Shown here piece after piece: positions 50,639 to 60,014 of a DNA stretch of 64,000 nucleotides. The first letter of the stretch is position 1. Each line of letters begins with the position of its first letter. The notes under the pieces were generated by a model. It was not told the DNA's origin and made no database searches. It saw only the letters and a program-made list of their open reading frames with translations. This stretch comes from Rhodospirillales bacterium BBD 1991-14. GTDB taxonomy: Bacteria; Pseudomonadota; Alphaproteobacteria; Kiloniellales; Kiloniellaceae. The stretch covers positions 620,001-684,000 of the forward strand of contig LYSY01000002.1 in the NCBI GenBank assembly GCA_001657395.1, given 5' to 3'. The translations under genes and the position numbers were made by a program.

Positions 50639-53332
50639 TCAACCTGAGTCCTTCGCCTGGAAGCCGAGGATACGGTTCCAGGCCCACTCTCTGTTGTTCA
50701 GCAGCAGCACGAGGAGGTCCCCTTCCCGTGACATGTTGAGACCTCTGTCGACGGCCTCGTTGTCGTCGTCGAGGGTTACGATCCGGCTTGCATCGACACC
50801 GTTTTCCATCAAGGCAGCGGCCAGACGATGCGGGATCTCGTCTCCCGGGAAGCCCCGGATACTCCGGCGTTCTTCGCTGACACGCTTGTTTCGCGTGCAG
50901 ATGAAGGAATCGAACCGCTGGGCAACGAGTTCGCAGACTTCGTCTATGTGCTCGCCCTGGCGATGCCCCGTGCTGCCCAGCATGCAGATCCGTCGGCCGT
51001 CGACCTTCATCCGTTGAACCATCTCGCAGATCACCCTGACGCAATCGGGATTGTGGGCGAAGTCCATGACCACCTTGAAGGGGTGTCCGTCGAAGACGTT
51101 GAGGCGGCCCGGATTCCTGTCGAACGAACTTTCAAAGCTTGAGAGCGCCTCGCCGATGCGCGCGCAAGGGATGCCCAGTCCATAGGCCAGGGCCGCTGCC
51201 GCCTGCGCATTGAGAATGTTGTGGCGCGCGGCGCCCTCCAGGGTTGCCGGGATGTGGCTGACGGGTGCGATCTCTTCGGTCCCGTCGCGATGATGCATGA
51301 CGATGACCTGGTTGTCCGGCTCGCCCGCGAGGCTGACGGCCAGGCCGCCCCTGGACAGGTGTTCGCGTTGCTCGGCAGTCAGCTCGGCGGCGGAAAACAG
51401 GCAAACCTGCTCCGGTTCCTTCTGTGCGGCCATGGCAAGGCAGCGCGAATCCTCGGCGTTCAGAACCGCCAGGCGGCGCGCGGCCTCGATCACCCGGCCC
51501 TTGACCAAAGCCATTTCGTCCAGGCTTCCGATGCCATCGAGGCCGATGTGGTCGGTTGCCACGTTCATGAAGGCCGCAACATCGCAATGGTCGAAGGCGA
51601 GCCCGGTCTTGACGATGCCGCCTCTCGCAGTCTCCAGCACCGCGGCTTCCACGCTCGGATCGCGCAGCAGGACCCGCGCTCCGGTCCCGCCGGCAAAGTC
51701 GCCTTTGCTGACCAGCTGATCATCGATGTGAACGCCGTCGGTGGTGACCAGACCGACGGTCCTGACACCGATCGCGTCTCCGGCGCAGCGGAGGATATGG
51801 GCCAACATGCGTGACGTGGTCGTCTTGCCGTTGGTGCCGGTTATGGCGGCGATGGGAATGCGCCCGTTGTCCTTCTCCGGAAACAGCATGTCGACGATGG
51901 GGCCGACAACGTCGCGCGGCGGTCCTTCGGCGATCTGATGGGGGCGTAGGCCGGGGGAGGCGTTGATTTCGCAGATGGCGCCGCCGACTTCGCGGTAGGA
52001 GCGTGAGATATCCGGCGAGAGGAAATCGACCCCGGCGATATCGGCGCCCGTTACGCGCACGGCCCGCTCCAGCATCCAGCGGTTTTCCGGATGGACCGCG
52101 TCGGTCACGTCGATTGCCGTGCCTCCGGTCGAGATATTGGCCGTCTCCCGCAGCAGCACCAGCTCGTCCTTCTTTGGAACGCTCTCGCGCGAGTGCCCCT
52201 GCTTGCTCAGGAGGGTATCGCTCTGCGCATCCAGCTCGATGCGGTTCATCAGGCGGCTGAAGCCGACGCCGCGGCGCGGGTCCTTGTTCACCTCGGCGAC
52301 CAGTTCCGCAATGGTCCGCTGGCCGTCGCCGGTCACGGCTGCTGGCAAGCGCTTGGCAGCGGCAAGCATGCGGCCGTCGACAATCAGCACCCGGTGATCC
52401 GCGCCGGCAACGTGATTCTCCACGATGGCGTGGGTGCTGTACTGCCGTGCATGGGCGAAGGCGGCGCGGGCCGCCTCGTCACCGGCAACCATGAGCGAGA
52501 TGCCACGCCCTTTTCCCGAGTCCAAGGGCTTCACCGCGACCGGATACCCGACCTTGCGGGCCGCAGTGACCGCTGAGTCCGGATCGCTGACCCTGGCCTG
52601 TTTGGGAACCGGGAAATGAAGGCCGGCGAGCAGCCGGTTTGTCGTGGATTTGTCCGCCTGAATCCACGTCGTGATAGCCGGTGTTGCGCCGGTGACGGTT
52701 TCCCGGATCCTGCGCAACTTGCAGCCCTGACCCAGTTGCACGATGCGGCGCGGCCGGTCGAGGACGAACCACGGGATGTCGCGCCGCCGGGCCTCGCGGA
52801 TCAAAGCCAGTGCCGTCTGGTCGAGCGCCGCTGCCCCCGCCCAGCGCCTGAAGGAAGCCAGGGCTTCCTTGGCGTTGATGTTCGGAGGAAAGTCGTTGCG
52901 CGGCCGCAGCCGCGCTGGCAACTGAGCGAGGACCAGCAGCACGGCGACCTTCCCCGCCTGCACTGCGATGTCGGCGTCTTCGTACAGAAAGAAGGCGTCC
53001 TGAAGCGCGCCTTCGGCGCGGCGGGTAACGCCGGCCAGGCCCACCGAATCAGTGCCGTCGCGCAGCAGCTCAGTGGCAACGCGCGCGACGACATAGCCCA
53101 GCGGTAGATCCGAACCGCCGCGCAGTTCCGCGATGAAGCCGCGCGGCTGGTTCGACTTGCCCGGATGCACCGCCAGGCCCGGCAGCAGGGCGATCAGGCC
53201 GTCGGTAATCCCCGGACTTCCTTCGTCGCCGGGCCAGTTCTGCGTCCCTTCGACCTGGAGCGCCAGATGCACCAGAGGAAACGCGGCGACGAGGTTGGGG
53301 CCGGAGTAGGCGCTGGCTTTCAGGATCTTCAT
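50639..53332 (-). CDS. cphA: cyanophycin synthetase, first copy
   Basis: An 897-residue enzyme of the same reaction. N-domain (MKILKASAYSGPN), ATP-grasp part (KPLDSGKGRGI, LLRETANISTGGTAIDVTD, EINASPGLR) and Mur-ligase part with P-loop GTNGKTT at 499-505 are all intact. It is first in the tandem, so transcription likely enters here. Either copy may polymerise; the pair may split primer formation and elongation or act as a hetero-oligomer, which is inference. The product would be a nitrogen reserve, fitting the glutamate synthase and purine-salvage genes nearby. Confidence 0.95.
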   Translation of the reverse strand: MKILKASAYSGPNLVAAFPLVHLALQVEGTQNWPGDEGSPGITDGLIALLPGLAVHPGKSNQPRGFIAELRGGSDLPLGYVVARVATELLRDGTDSVGLAGVTRRAEGALQDAFFLYEDADIAVQAGKVAVLLVLAQLPARLRPRNDFPPNINAKEALASFRRWAGAAALDQTALALIREARRRDIPWFVLDRPRRIVQLGQGCKLRRIRETVTGATPAITTWIQADKSTTNRLLAGLHFPVPKQARVSDPDSAVTAARKVGYPVAVKPLDSGKGRGISLMVAGDEAARAAFAHARQYSTHAIVENHVAGADHRVLIVDGRMLAAAKRLPAAVTGDGQRTIAELVAEVNKDPRRGVGFSRLMNRIELDAQSDTLLSKQGHSRESVPKKDELVLLRETANISTGGTAIDVTDAVHPENRWMLERAVRVTGADIAGVDFLSPDISRSYREVGGAICEINASPGLRPHQIAEGPPRDVVGPIVDMLFPEKDNGRIPIAAITGTNGKTTTSRMLAHILRCAGDAIGVRTVGLVTTDGVHIDDQLVSKGDFAGGTGARVLLRDPSVEAAVLETARGGIVKTGLAFDHCDVAAFMNVATDHIGLDGIGSLDEMALVKGRVIEAARRLAVLNAEDSRCLAMAAQKEPEQVCLFSAAELTAEQREHLSRGGLAVSLAGEPDNQVIVMHHRDGTEEIAPVSHIPATLEGAARHNILNAQAAAALAYGLGIPCARIGEALSSFESSFDRNPGRLNVFDGHPFKVVMDFAHNPDCVRVICEMVQRMKVDGRRICMLGSTGHRQGEHIDEVCELVAQRFDSFICTRNKRVSEERRSIRGFPGDEIPHRLAAALMENGVDASRIVTLDDDNEAVDRGLNMSREGDLLVLLLNNREWAWNRILGFQAKDSG

Positions 53333-53434
53333 GGGTCAACGCGTCCCAGTGTCGGCGGGCGCCGCGCAGCATAGCCAGGGCCTTGGCGCCGGGCCAAGCG
53401 CGAATCGGTGCAGATCGGTGACGGACCTCGGCTT

Positions 53435-53833
53435 TCAGCTGCCGCTGCCATCGTTTTTCGGCAGGTCGTCCTGCAGGTGTACCCAGGGCAGACGCTCCGA
53501 CCAGAAGACGTGAAACTCAGGCGCAAAGTCCCGCGGGTCCTCCAGGGTGGCGGCGTAGAAGTGCGTTTCCCCCGGCCAGCGCTCGCTTTCGTAGGCGATC
53601 GGCGTTCCGCAGGTCGGGCAGAACAGGCGCCGCACGCCGGGCGAGGAGTGATAGACCGCGGGCTCGGCCCCGGTAAAGCGGCAAGCCGTCCGGTCGACCC
53701 CGAAGAAGGTGGTGAAGGGCGACGCTGTGGTGCGCCGGCAGGATTCGCAGTGGCAATGCCCGCGCCAGTTCTCCGGCCCATCATATTCATAGCTGACCGC
53801 CCCGCAAAGACAGTGCCCGCGCTTCGTCGACAT
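53435..53833 (-). CDS. GFA/CENP-V family zinc-binding protein
   Basis: A 132-residue protein with the cysteine pattern of glutathione-dependent formaldehyde-activating enzymes: GHCLCGAVSYEY, RGHCHCESCRRTTASPF and FCPTCGTPI. These cysteines bind zinc. Members act on S-hydroxymethylglutathione or are of unknown function. It lies about 100 bases upstream of cphA on the same strand and could share its transcript. Confidence 0.87.
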   Translation of the reverse strand: MSTKRGHCLCGAVSYEYDGPENWRGHCHCESCRRTTASPFTTFFGVDRTACRFTGAEPAVYHSSPGVRRLFCPTCGTPIAYESERWPGETHFYAATLEDPRDFAPEFHVFWSERLPWVHLQDDLPKNDGSGS

Positions 53834-53944
53834 CTGCGTCCTCCGTCGTGCTTCAGCAAGAGCTTATCTCCGGCCGGCGCGGCTGTCAGCGAAGACCGCG
53901 CGACGGATCCGCTATCGCCGGCCGGCATCAAAAGCTATGCTCGC

Positions 53945-54028
53945 TGCGCCGACAACACTGCGCCGACAACACTGCGCCGACAACACTGCGCCGACAACAC
54001 TGCGCCCATAACACTGCGCCCATAACAC
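53945..54028. repeat. 14-bp minisatellite, six copies
   Basis: Four perfect copies of TGCGCCGACAACAC followed by two copies of the variant TGCGCCCATAACAC, ending four bases before the GAGG ribosome site of the next gene. Copies 1-4 occupy 53945-54000 and 5-6 occupy 54001-54028. It would be part of the promoter or leader of the DUF1194 gene. Confidence 0.95.
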
Positions 54029-54044
54029 TGCGAGGATGCGGATC

Positions 54045-54851
54045 ATGCCTTTTCCGGCCCGGCCCCCGATGCAGGCTCTTGGAGTCCTTGGTGTCCTTCT
54101 CGCAAGCCTGACCCTGGCGGTTTCGCCGCCGCTGCGGGCGGCCGAGCGCGTCGACCTGGAGCTGGTTCTGCTGGCCGATGCCTCCGGCTCCATCGACGAC
54201 GACGAGATTTTCTTCCAGCGCCAGGGCTATGCCGAGGCGATCACCGATCCCGACATCCTGGCGGCCATCGGCCTGGGGCACGACGGCAAGATCGCCGTCA
54301 CCTACGTGGAATGGGGCAACGCCAGCTCCCAGGAGGTGGTGGTGCCCTGGACCATCATCGACGGTGAGGCCTCCGCTGCGGCCTTCGCCCAGCAGTTGCT
54401 GGAAAAGCCGCGTCAGGCCTTCGGGCGCAATGCCATCGGCTCGGCCATCGCCGCCGGCCTTGCGCTGATCGAGAACAACGATATCGACGGCTTCCGCAAG
54501 ATCATCGATTTCTCCGGCGACAGCGCCAACAACTGGGGCGGGCTGCCGGTCCAGGCGGCGCGCGACGCCGCCCTGGCCGCCGACGTTTCCATAAACGGTC
54601 TGGCGATCCTCTGCCGGCCCTGCGCCAGTGGGCGGCCGGTCAGCTACGACCTGGAGCAGGCCTTCCGGGAGGACATCATCGCCGGCCCGGCGGCTTTCGT
54701 CGTCACCGTCGACGGCAACCAGAGCTTTGCCGAGGCGGTGCGCAAGAAGCTGCTGCTGGAAGTCGCCGGCGTTCCCGACGAGCAGACCTTCCGCCTGCGC
54801 CTGGCTGCTGCCCGCAGCACCCAACCGGGCTCCGATGCGTCGCCGCAGTAG
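54045..54851 (+). CDS. exported DUF1194 (VWA-like) protein
   Basis: A 268-residue secreted protein. The signal peptide is ALGVLGVLLASLTLAVSPPLRA. The mature part starts with a von Willebrand A-like MIDAS motif, LVLLADASGSID, and has DFSGDSANNWGG and the DUF1194 pattern FAVTVDG-like FVVTVDGNQSF. The ATG at 54045 is nine bases from GAGG; an ATG at 54036 is too close to it. The gene begins right after the minisatellite. It precedes SDR, adenine deaminase and RidA genes on the same strand. Confidence 0.85.
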   Translation: MPFPARPPMQALGVLGVLLASLTLAVSPPLRAAERVDLELVLLADASGSIDDDEIFFQRQGYAEAITDPDILAAIGLGHDGKIAVTYVEWGNASSQEVVVPWTIIDGEASAAAFAQQLLEKPRQAFGRNAIGSAIAAGLALIENNDIDGFRKIIDFSGDSANNWGGLPVQAARDAALAADVSINGLAILCRPCASGRPVSYDLEQAFREDIIAGPAAFVVTVDGNQSFAEAVRKKLLLEVAGVPDEQTFRLRLAAARSTQPGSDASPQ

Positions 54852-54872
54852 CGCGCCGGCGGGATATCCGGC

Positions 54873-55637
54873 ATGAAAGCTTTCGACCTTTCGCAAAAGG
54901 TGGCCTTGGTTACCGGCGGAAACGGCGGAATCGGTCTGGGCATCGCCCGGGGCCTGGCCAAGGCCGGGGCGGCGGTGGCCGTGGCCGGCCGCAACAGGCA
55001 GAAGCTGTCCGCCGCCGCGGCGGAACTGGAGGGCCTGGGCGCCAAGGCCTTGGCTGTCGCTTGCGATGTGACCGACGCGGCGGCGGTCACGGCCATGGTG
55101 GAAGAGACCCAGGCCCGGCTCGGCGGGCCCGACATCCTGGTGAACAACGCCGGCACCAACATCCGCAAGCGCCCGGAGGACCTGACGGCAGAGGAATGGC
55201 AGCAGGTGATGGACGCCAATCTCACCAGCGCCTTCCTCTGCGCCAAGGCCTGCTATCCCTTCATGAAGCAAGCCGGCGGCGGCAAGATCCTGAACAATGG
55301 CTCCATGCTGTCGATCTTCGGGGCCCCCTGGAGCTCCGCCTACGGCGCCAGCAAGGGTGGCGTGGTTCAGCTCACGCGGTCTCTGGCCGCGGCCTGGGCG
55401 GCGGACAACATTCAGGTGAACTGTATCCTGCCGGGCTGGATCGACACCGACCTGACCCGCCTGGCGCGCCGCGAAGTGGACGGCCTGAACGACCACGTCC
55501 TGAAACGCACCCCGGCCGCGCGCTGGGGCCGGCCGGAGGATTTCGAGGGGCTGGCGGCGTTTTTCGCCGGACCCGCCAGCGACTTCGTTACCGGCGCCGC
55601 CTTGCCGGTCGACGGGGGCTTCTCCATTTCGCTATAA
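54873..55637 (+). CDS. SDR family oxidoreductase (gluconate/sugar dehydrogenase-like)
   Basis: A 254-residue classical SDR. TGGNGGIGLGIARGLAKAGA is the cofactor site, NNAG the stabilising motif, and Ser/Tyr-x3-Lys read NGSMLS and YGASKGG. INVNCILPGWIDTDL-like QVNCILPGWIDTDL and the C-terminal GAALPVDGGFS are typical of gluconate 5-dehydrogenase or glucose 1-dehydrogenase-like enzymes. It follows the DUF1194 gene by 21 bases and precedes adenine deaminase by 47. Substrate is not known. Confidence 0.9.
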   Translation: MKAFDLSQKVALVTGGNGGIGLGIARGLAKAGAAVAVAGRNRQKLSAAAAELEGLGAKALAVACDVTDAAAVTAMVEETQARLGGPDILVNNAGTNIRKRPEDLTAEEWQQVMDANLTSAFLCAKACYPFMKQAGGGKILNNGSMLSIFGAPWSSAYGASKGGVVQLTRSLAAAWAADNIQVNCILPGWIDTDLTRLARREVDGLNDHVLKRTPAARWGRPEDFEGLAAFFAGPASDFVTGAALPVDGGFSISL

Positions 55638-55684
55638 ACGCCCACCGCAAAAAAGGACGCCGCGCCAAAGAGGATCTGCTTTTC

Positions 55685-56689
55685 GTGACCGATTTCATCG
55701 CTTCCCTGCCCAAGGCCGAACTGCACATTCATATCGAGGGCTCCCTGGAGCCGGAGATGATGTTCGCCCTGGCCCAGCGCAACGGCGTCTCGCTGCCCTA
55801 CGACTCGGTGGAGGCGATCAGGGCCGCCTACAGTTTCTCCAACCTGCAGGACTTTCTGGACCTCTACTACCAGGGGATGTCGGTGCTGCGGGAGGAGCAG
55901 GATTTCCACGATCTCACGCTGGCCTACCTCAGCCGGGTTGCGGCCGACGGGGTGAAACATGTGGAGATCTTTTTCGACCCCCAGGCCCATACGGCGCGCG
56001 GGGTCGCCTTCGAGACGGTCCTCGACGGCATCCACCGGGCCCTCGATGACGGGGAGCGGCAGCACGGCATCACCGCGAAGCTCATCCTCTGCTTTCTGCG
56101 CCATCTGCCGGCGAAAGACGCCCTGGCGACCCTGGAGCAGGCCATGGACCACCGCGACCGCATCGTCGGCGTCGGCCTTGATTCCTCTGAGAACGGCTAT
56201 CCGCCGGAGCTCTTCGTCGAGGTCTTCGCCAAGGCGCGGGCCGCCGGCTTCCGCGCGGTCGCCCATGCCGGCGAGGAGGGCCCGCCCGCCTATGTGCGCG
56301 GCGCGCTGGAGGCGCTGCAGGTCGACCGCATCGACCACGGCAACCGGGCGCTGGAGGACGAGGCTCTGGTCGCGGAGCTTGCCGAGCGGCGGATGCCGCT
56401 GACCGTCTGCCCGCTGTCCAACCTGCGGCTCTGCGGCGTGACGGATATGAAGGACCATCCGCTGAAAGCCATGCTGGACAAGGGCCTTTTCGTCACGCTG
56501 AACTCCGACGACCCCTCCTACTTCGGCGGCTATGTGAACGACAACTACCGCGCGGTGCAGCAGGCACTCGGCCTCAGCGATGCGGTTCTGGCCGAGATCG
56601 CCCGCAACTCCTTCGCCGCCTCCTTCCTCGACGACGAGGCCAAGGCCGCCCGCATCGCCGAGGTCGATGCCTACGTGAACGGCGGGTAA
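55685..56689 (+). CDS. adenine deaminase (adenosine-deaminase superfamily)
   Basis: A 334-residue amidohydrolase. Metal ligands: His14 and His16 (KAELHIHIEGS), His in AVAHAGEEGP and Asp in LNSDDPSYFGGYV. The pattern FFDPQAHTARGV, GLDSSENGYPP and LTVCPLSNLRLCGV agrees with the adenine deaminase branch (Pseudomonas PA0148 type) rather than adenosine deaminase. It converts adenine to hypoxanthine plus ammonia. A GTG start at 55685 follows AGAGGA. It is followed by a RidA gene, fitting ammonia or imine metabolism. Confidence 0.9.
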   Translation: MTDFIASLPKAELHIHIEGSLEPEMMFALAQRNGVSLPYDSVEAIRAAYSFSNLQDFLDLYYQGMSVLREEQDFHDLTLAYLSRVAADGVKHVEIFFDPQAHTARGVAFETVLDGIHRALDDGERQHGITAKLILCFLRHLPAKDALATLEQAMDHRDRIVGVGLDSSENGYPPELFVEVFAKARAAGFRAVAHAGEEGPPAYVRGALEALQVDRIDHGNRALEDEALVAELAERRMPLTVCPLSNLRLCGVTDMKDHPLKAMLDKGLFVTLNSDDPSYFGGYVNDNYRAVQQALGLSDAVLAEIARNSFAASFLDDEAKAARIAEVDAYVNGG

Positions 56690-56733
56690 GGCAGCGGGCC
56701 CTGTCCGCCCCCCATACTTGGGAACGTTCGACC

Positions 56734-57129
56734 TTGGACAAAAGAGCCATTATCCCCCCGGACCGGCAGAGTTATTACAGCGACTGGCATTTCGCGCCGG
56801 CGATCCTTTCCGGCGGCTTCCTCTTCGTCTCCGGCTGTACCGGGGCGAGCCCGGACGGCAGCCTGCCGCGGAGCCCGGAAGCGCAAGTCCGTCAGGCCTT
56901 CGAGAACGTCGGCGTGGTGTTGGCGGAGGCCGGGGCGGACTTCGGCGACGTGGTGGAGATGACCAGCTATCACGTCGGCCTGCTCGACCACCTGGATCTC
57001 TTCCGTCGCGTGAAGGACGACTACATCGCCGAGCCCTACCCGGCCTGGACCGCGATCGGTGTTTCGGAGCTGGCGGCGCCCGGCGCGCTCATCGAGATCC
57101 GCGTCACGGCGCGACATCCAGGGAACTGA
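56734..57129 (+). CDS. RidA/YjgF-family enamine deaminase
   Basis: A 131-residue Rid protein. The conserved end is YPAWTAIGVSELAAPGALIEIRVTA, in which the arginine contacts the carboxylate of reactive enamines/imines. GGFLFVSGCTG near residue 30 matches the strand and loop of the fold. The only start near the N-terminus is TTG at 56734. Same-strand neighbours are adenine deaminase and an SDR. Confidence 0.87.
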   Translation: MDKRAIIPPDRQSYYSDWHFAPAILSGGFLFVSGCTGASPDGSLPRSPEAQVRQAFENVGVVLAEAGADFGDVVEMTSYHVGLLDHLDLFRRVKDDYIAEPYPAWTAIGVSELAAPGALIEIRVTARHPGN

Positions 57130-57177
57130 CCGCGCGGCGCCGCCGACTGCGGCAATGGATCGCGGCGCCCGCGGCGA

Positions 57178-58038
57178 TCATGCGTCCAGGCTTTTGACGA
57201 TGGTCTCGATGAGAGCGAAGCCTGACTTCAGGGTCACCCTCTCGGGGTCGACCTCGGGGTCGTAGGCGCCGAGATAGGCGGAGGCGACGGGCAGGCGCTC
57301 GGCGACCTGGGCCACCATGTCCTGCAGGCGCTGAGGGGCCAGCCCGCCCGGCGGCTGGAAGTGATTGGCCGGGGCGATGCGGGCGTCGTGGACGTCGAGA
57401 TCGATGTGCAGGTGGACCGCCTCGACCTCCTGGGCCAGGACGTCCAGCGCGGTGCTCATCCTTTCCGGGCCGTCTTCCGCATTCAGTGCCGCGTCGGAAA
57501 GGCAGGCAATGGCGCAACCCTCCAGGCGCTCCCGCTCCAGCACGTCGAGATCGCGGGCGCCGGCCAGAACGACCCGGTCGTCGGAAAGCGGTGCGTAGCC
57601 CGGAATCGTCCCCGCCAGGGCCTGCCAGCAGCGCCCGGTGAGGATTGCCAGGCCCATGCCGTCGAGGAACCCTGTGCCGGAGGTCTCCGGCGTGTTGAAG
57701 TCCGCATGGGCGTCGAACCACACCACACCGATGCGCCGCGGGCCGAGCCCGCTGACGGTGCCGACCGTGGTGTTGCAGTTGCCGGCCAGCACCAGGGGGA
57801 AGGCGCCGGCGGCCACCGCAGCCTGCACGGCCTCCGCCACGCCGCGCATCACCGTAAAGCCGGTCTCCACCTCTGCGGGAAAGGCGGGCACCGGGTCCAC
57901 GGTCGCCGTGATCACGGTCTGTCCCAGGGCTTCCAGCCGCTGGACGAGGCCCGCGCTCAGGAACCGCTCGGGCCCCTTTCCCATGCGCTTGCGGTGGTGG
58001 GCTGTGTCGTAAAGAGAGGTGATAACGTGGGTTTTCAC
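57178..58038 (-). CDS. arginase/agmatinase-family protein with an altered metal ligand
   Basis: A 286-residue ureohydrolase fold. The second metal motif is intact (WFDAHADFNTPET: Asp109, His111, Asp113), and so is HIDLDVHDA (Asp213, Asp215). The first motif, GGDHS in arginase, reads GNCNT, with Asn89 in place of the histidine that binds one manganese. GTG at 58038 follows AGAGGTG. Family members with GNCN exist; their substrates are mostly unknown. Possible role in guanidino or formimino compound hydrolysis is inference. Confidence 0.83.
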   Translation of the reverse strand: MKTHVITSLYDTAHHRKRMGKGPERFLSAGLVQRLEALGQTVITATVDPVPAFPAEVETGFTVMRGVAEAVQAAVAAGAFPLVLAGNCNTTVGTVSGLGPRRIGVVWFDAHADFNTPETSGTGFLDGMGLAILTGRCWQALAGTIPGYAPLSDDRVVLAGARDLDVLERERLEGCAIACLSDAALNAEDGPERMSTALDVLAQEVEAVHLHIDLDVHDARIAPANHFQPPGGLAPQRLQDMVAQVAERLPVASAYLGAYDPEVDPERVTLKSGFALIETIVKSLDA

Positions 58039-58307
58039 AACGACACCTCTGCCACGGCCTCCCGGTTCTGTCCAGGCGGTCGCCGGGCTGCAACCCGCAA
58101 GCCCGCCGCTCCCCGGCACGGCAGCCGGCCGGAGACCTGCTGGAGGCCTTCGGCCCTTAGGGAACAGCGAAGAAAAGGGCCGGAGACGGGCATCCCATCG
58201 GAGGAAGTGGGGATGGTCCGTCTCCGGCCTCAGGTTGACCGGTCCGCCCGAAGCCGAAGAGGGGGTGCGGGGTCCGGGCGGACCGGCGGAGGCTTGTCGA
58301 AGGCGGC

Positions 58308-59804
58308 CTACTCGGCAGCGGCTGCCGGATAGGTCACACCCAGGGCCCTGGCGACGCCGGCGCCGTAGTCCGGGTCGGCGGCGTGGAAGTGGGCGAGCTG
58401 GCGCTGGACGATGAAGTCCGGCACACCGGCCATGGCCCCGGCGATACTCTCGAAGAGCCGCTGCTTCTGGCCTTCGTCGAAGAGGCGGAAGAGGTCGCCT
58501 GCCTGGGTGTAGTCGTCGTTGCCCTCACGGTGGTCGTAGCGGTCGGCGTCACCGGAGATCTCCAGCGGCGGTTCGGCGTAGTCCGGGTTCTGGGCCGGGC
58601 CGTTGAAGGAGTTCGGCTCGTAGTAGACGTCCGGGTTGCCGGTGTCGTTGCGGAAGAACCGCATGGCGCCGTCCTTGTGGTAGTGGTGCACCGGGCACTT
58701 GGGCGCGTTCACCGGCAGCGCCTCGTAGTGGGTGCCCAGGCGGTAGCGGTGCGCATCGGCGTAGGAGAAGATCCGCCCCTGCAGCATCTTGTCCGGCGAG
58801 AATCCGATGCCCGGCACAATGTTGGAGGGCGAGAAGGCGACCTGCTCGATCTCCGCGAAGTAGTTGTCCGGGTTGCGGTTGAGCTCCATCACGCCGACGT
58901 CGATCAGCGGATAGTCGGCATGGGGCCAGACCTTGGTCAGGTCGAAGGGGTTGTAGGGCGTCTTCTCGGCGTCGGCCTCCGGCATGATCTGGACCTTGAG
59001 GTCCCACTGCGGGAACGCACTCCTCGTGATCGAACCGAAGAGATCCTCCTGATAGCTTTCACGGCTCTGGCCGATCACCGCAGCGGCTTCCTCGTTCGTC
59101 AGGTGCTTGTGGCCCTGGCGGGTCTTGAAGTGGAACTTCACCCAGAACCGCTCGTTGTCGGCGTTGATGAACGAGAAGGTGTGGGAGCCGTAGCCGTTCA
59201 TGAAGCGCGGGCTGGTCGGAATGCCGCGGTCGGACATCAGGATTGTGATCTGATGCAGCGACTCCGGCGACTGGGACCAGAAGTCCCACATCGCGGTGGC
59301 CGAGCGCAGGTTGGTCTTGGGGTGGCGCTTCTGGGTGCGGATGAAGTCCGGGAACTTCAGCGGGTCGCGGATGAAGAAGATCGGCGTGTTGTTGCCGACG
59401 AGATCCCAGTTGCCTTCCTCGGTGTAGAACTTCACCGAGAAACCGCGCACGTCGCGCTCGGCATCGGCGGCACCAAGCTCGCCGGCCACGGTGGAAAAGC
59501 GCGCGATCAGCTCGGTCTTTTTGCCGACCTCGGAGAAGATCTTGGCGCGGGTGTACCGGGTGATGTCGTGGGTGACGGTGAAGGTGCCGAAGGCACCCCA
59601 GCCCTTGGCGTGGACGACGCGCTCGGGAATGCGCTCGCGGTTCTGGTGCGCCAGCTTCTCGATGAGCTGATAGTCCTGCAGCAGAACGGGCCCGCGCGCG
59701 CCGGCGGTGACGGAGTTCTGGTTGTCGGAAATCGGCGCGCCCGCCGTTGTAGTCATTACGGGGGTCGTCATTGTGGGGGTGGTTTTGCTGCTGTCGTCCG
59801 CCAT
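58308..59804 (-). CDS. katA: monofunctional catalase
   Basis: A 498-residue heme catalase that dismutates hydrogen peroxide. Distal His65 is in RVVHAKGWG and Asn138 in [10 protein letters not shown]; the proximal tyrosine is in [14 protein letters not shown]. The length fits the small-subunit clade. An AGGAGG site is six bases before ATG at 59804. It diverges from an OxyR-type regulator, the usual controller. Confidence 0.97.
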   Translation of the reverse strand: MADDSSKTTPTMTTPVMTTTAGAPISDNQNSVTAGARGPVLLQDYQLIEKLAHQNRERIPERVVHAKGWGAFGTFTVTHDITRYTRAKIFSEVGKKTELIARFSTVAGELGAADAERDVRGFSVKFYTEEGNWDLVGNNTPIFFIRDPLKFPDFIRTQKRHPKTNLRSATAMWDFWSQSPESLHQITILMSDRGIPTSPRFMNGYGSHTFSFINADNERFWVKFHFKTRQGHKHLTNEEAAAVIGQSRESYQEDLFGSITRSAFPQWDLKVQIMPEADAEKTPYNPFDLTKVWPHADYPLIDVGVMELNRNPDNYFAEIEQVAFSPSNIVPGIGFSPDKMLQGRIFSYADAHRYRLGTHYEALPVNAPKCPVHHYHKDGAMRFFRNDTGNPDVYYEPNSFNGPAQNPDYAEPPLEISGDADRYDHREGNDDYTQAGDLFRLFDEGQKQRLFESIAGAMAGVPDFIVQRQLAHFHAADPDYGAGVARALGVTYPAAAAE

Positions 59805-59936
59805 CTCTGTCCTCCTGAAAACGGTGCTCTGCGCCCTGCCGGGTCCTGCCTGCAGTCTCACCCTGCAGTCTCACCGGCTGCCCGGGTCGCACCCGGCTGG
59901 AGCGACAATCCAAAGGTGGCCGGAAATCGTCGATAA

Positions 59937-59985
59937 GTGAAATCGATTGTTTCAATAGATACAATTGGCGTAGACTATTATTAGT
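59937..59985. promoter_or_regulatory. catalase/oxyR divergent control region with OxyR-like site
   Basis: An AT-rich stretch including ATTGT-N10-ACAAT (59947-59966, ATTGTTTCAATAGATACAAT) and ATAG/CTAT elements (near 59956 and 59976). Spacing of ATAG and CTAT does not fit the ATAG-N7-CTAT model exactly, so the precise binding site is unsure. The region lies between the two start codons (59804 and 60015). Confidence 0.5.
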
Positions 59986-60014
59986 GAAAGGCGATGCGTT
60001 TGAGGCTCTGAGCG

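Noticed and set aside
53945-54028. CRISPR array
   Set aside because: Units are 14 bases and directly joined with no spacers; it is a minisatellite and no cas genes are near.
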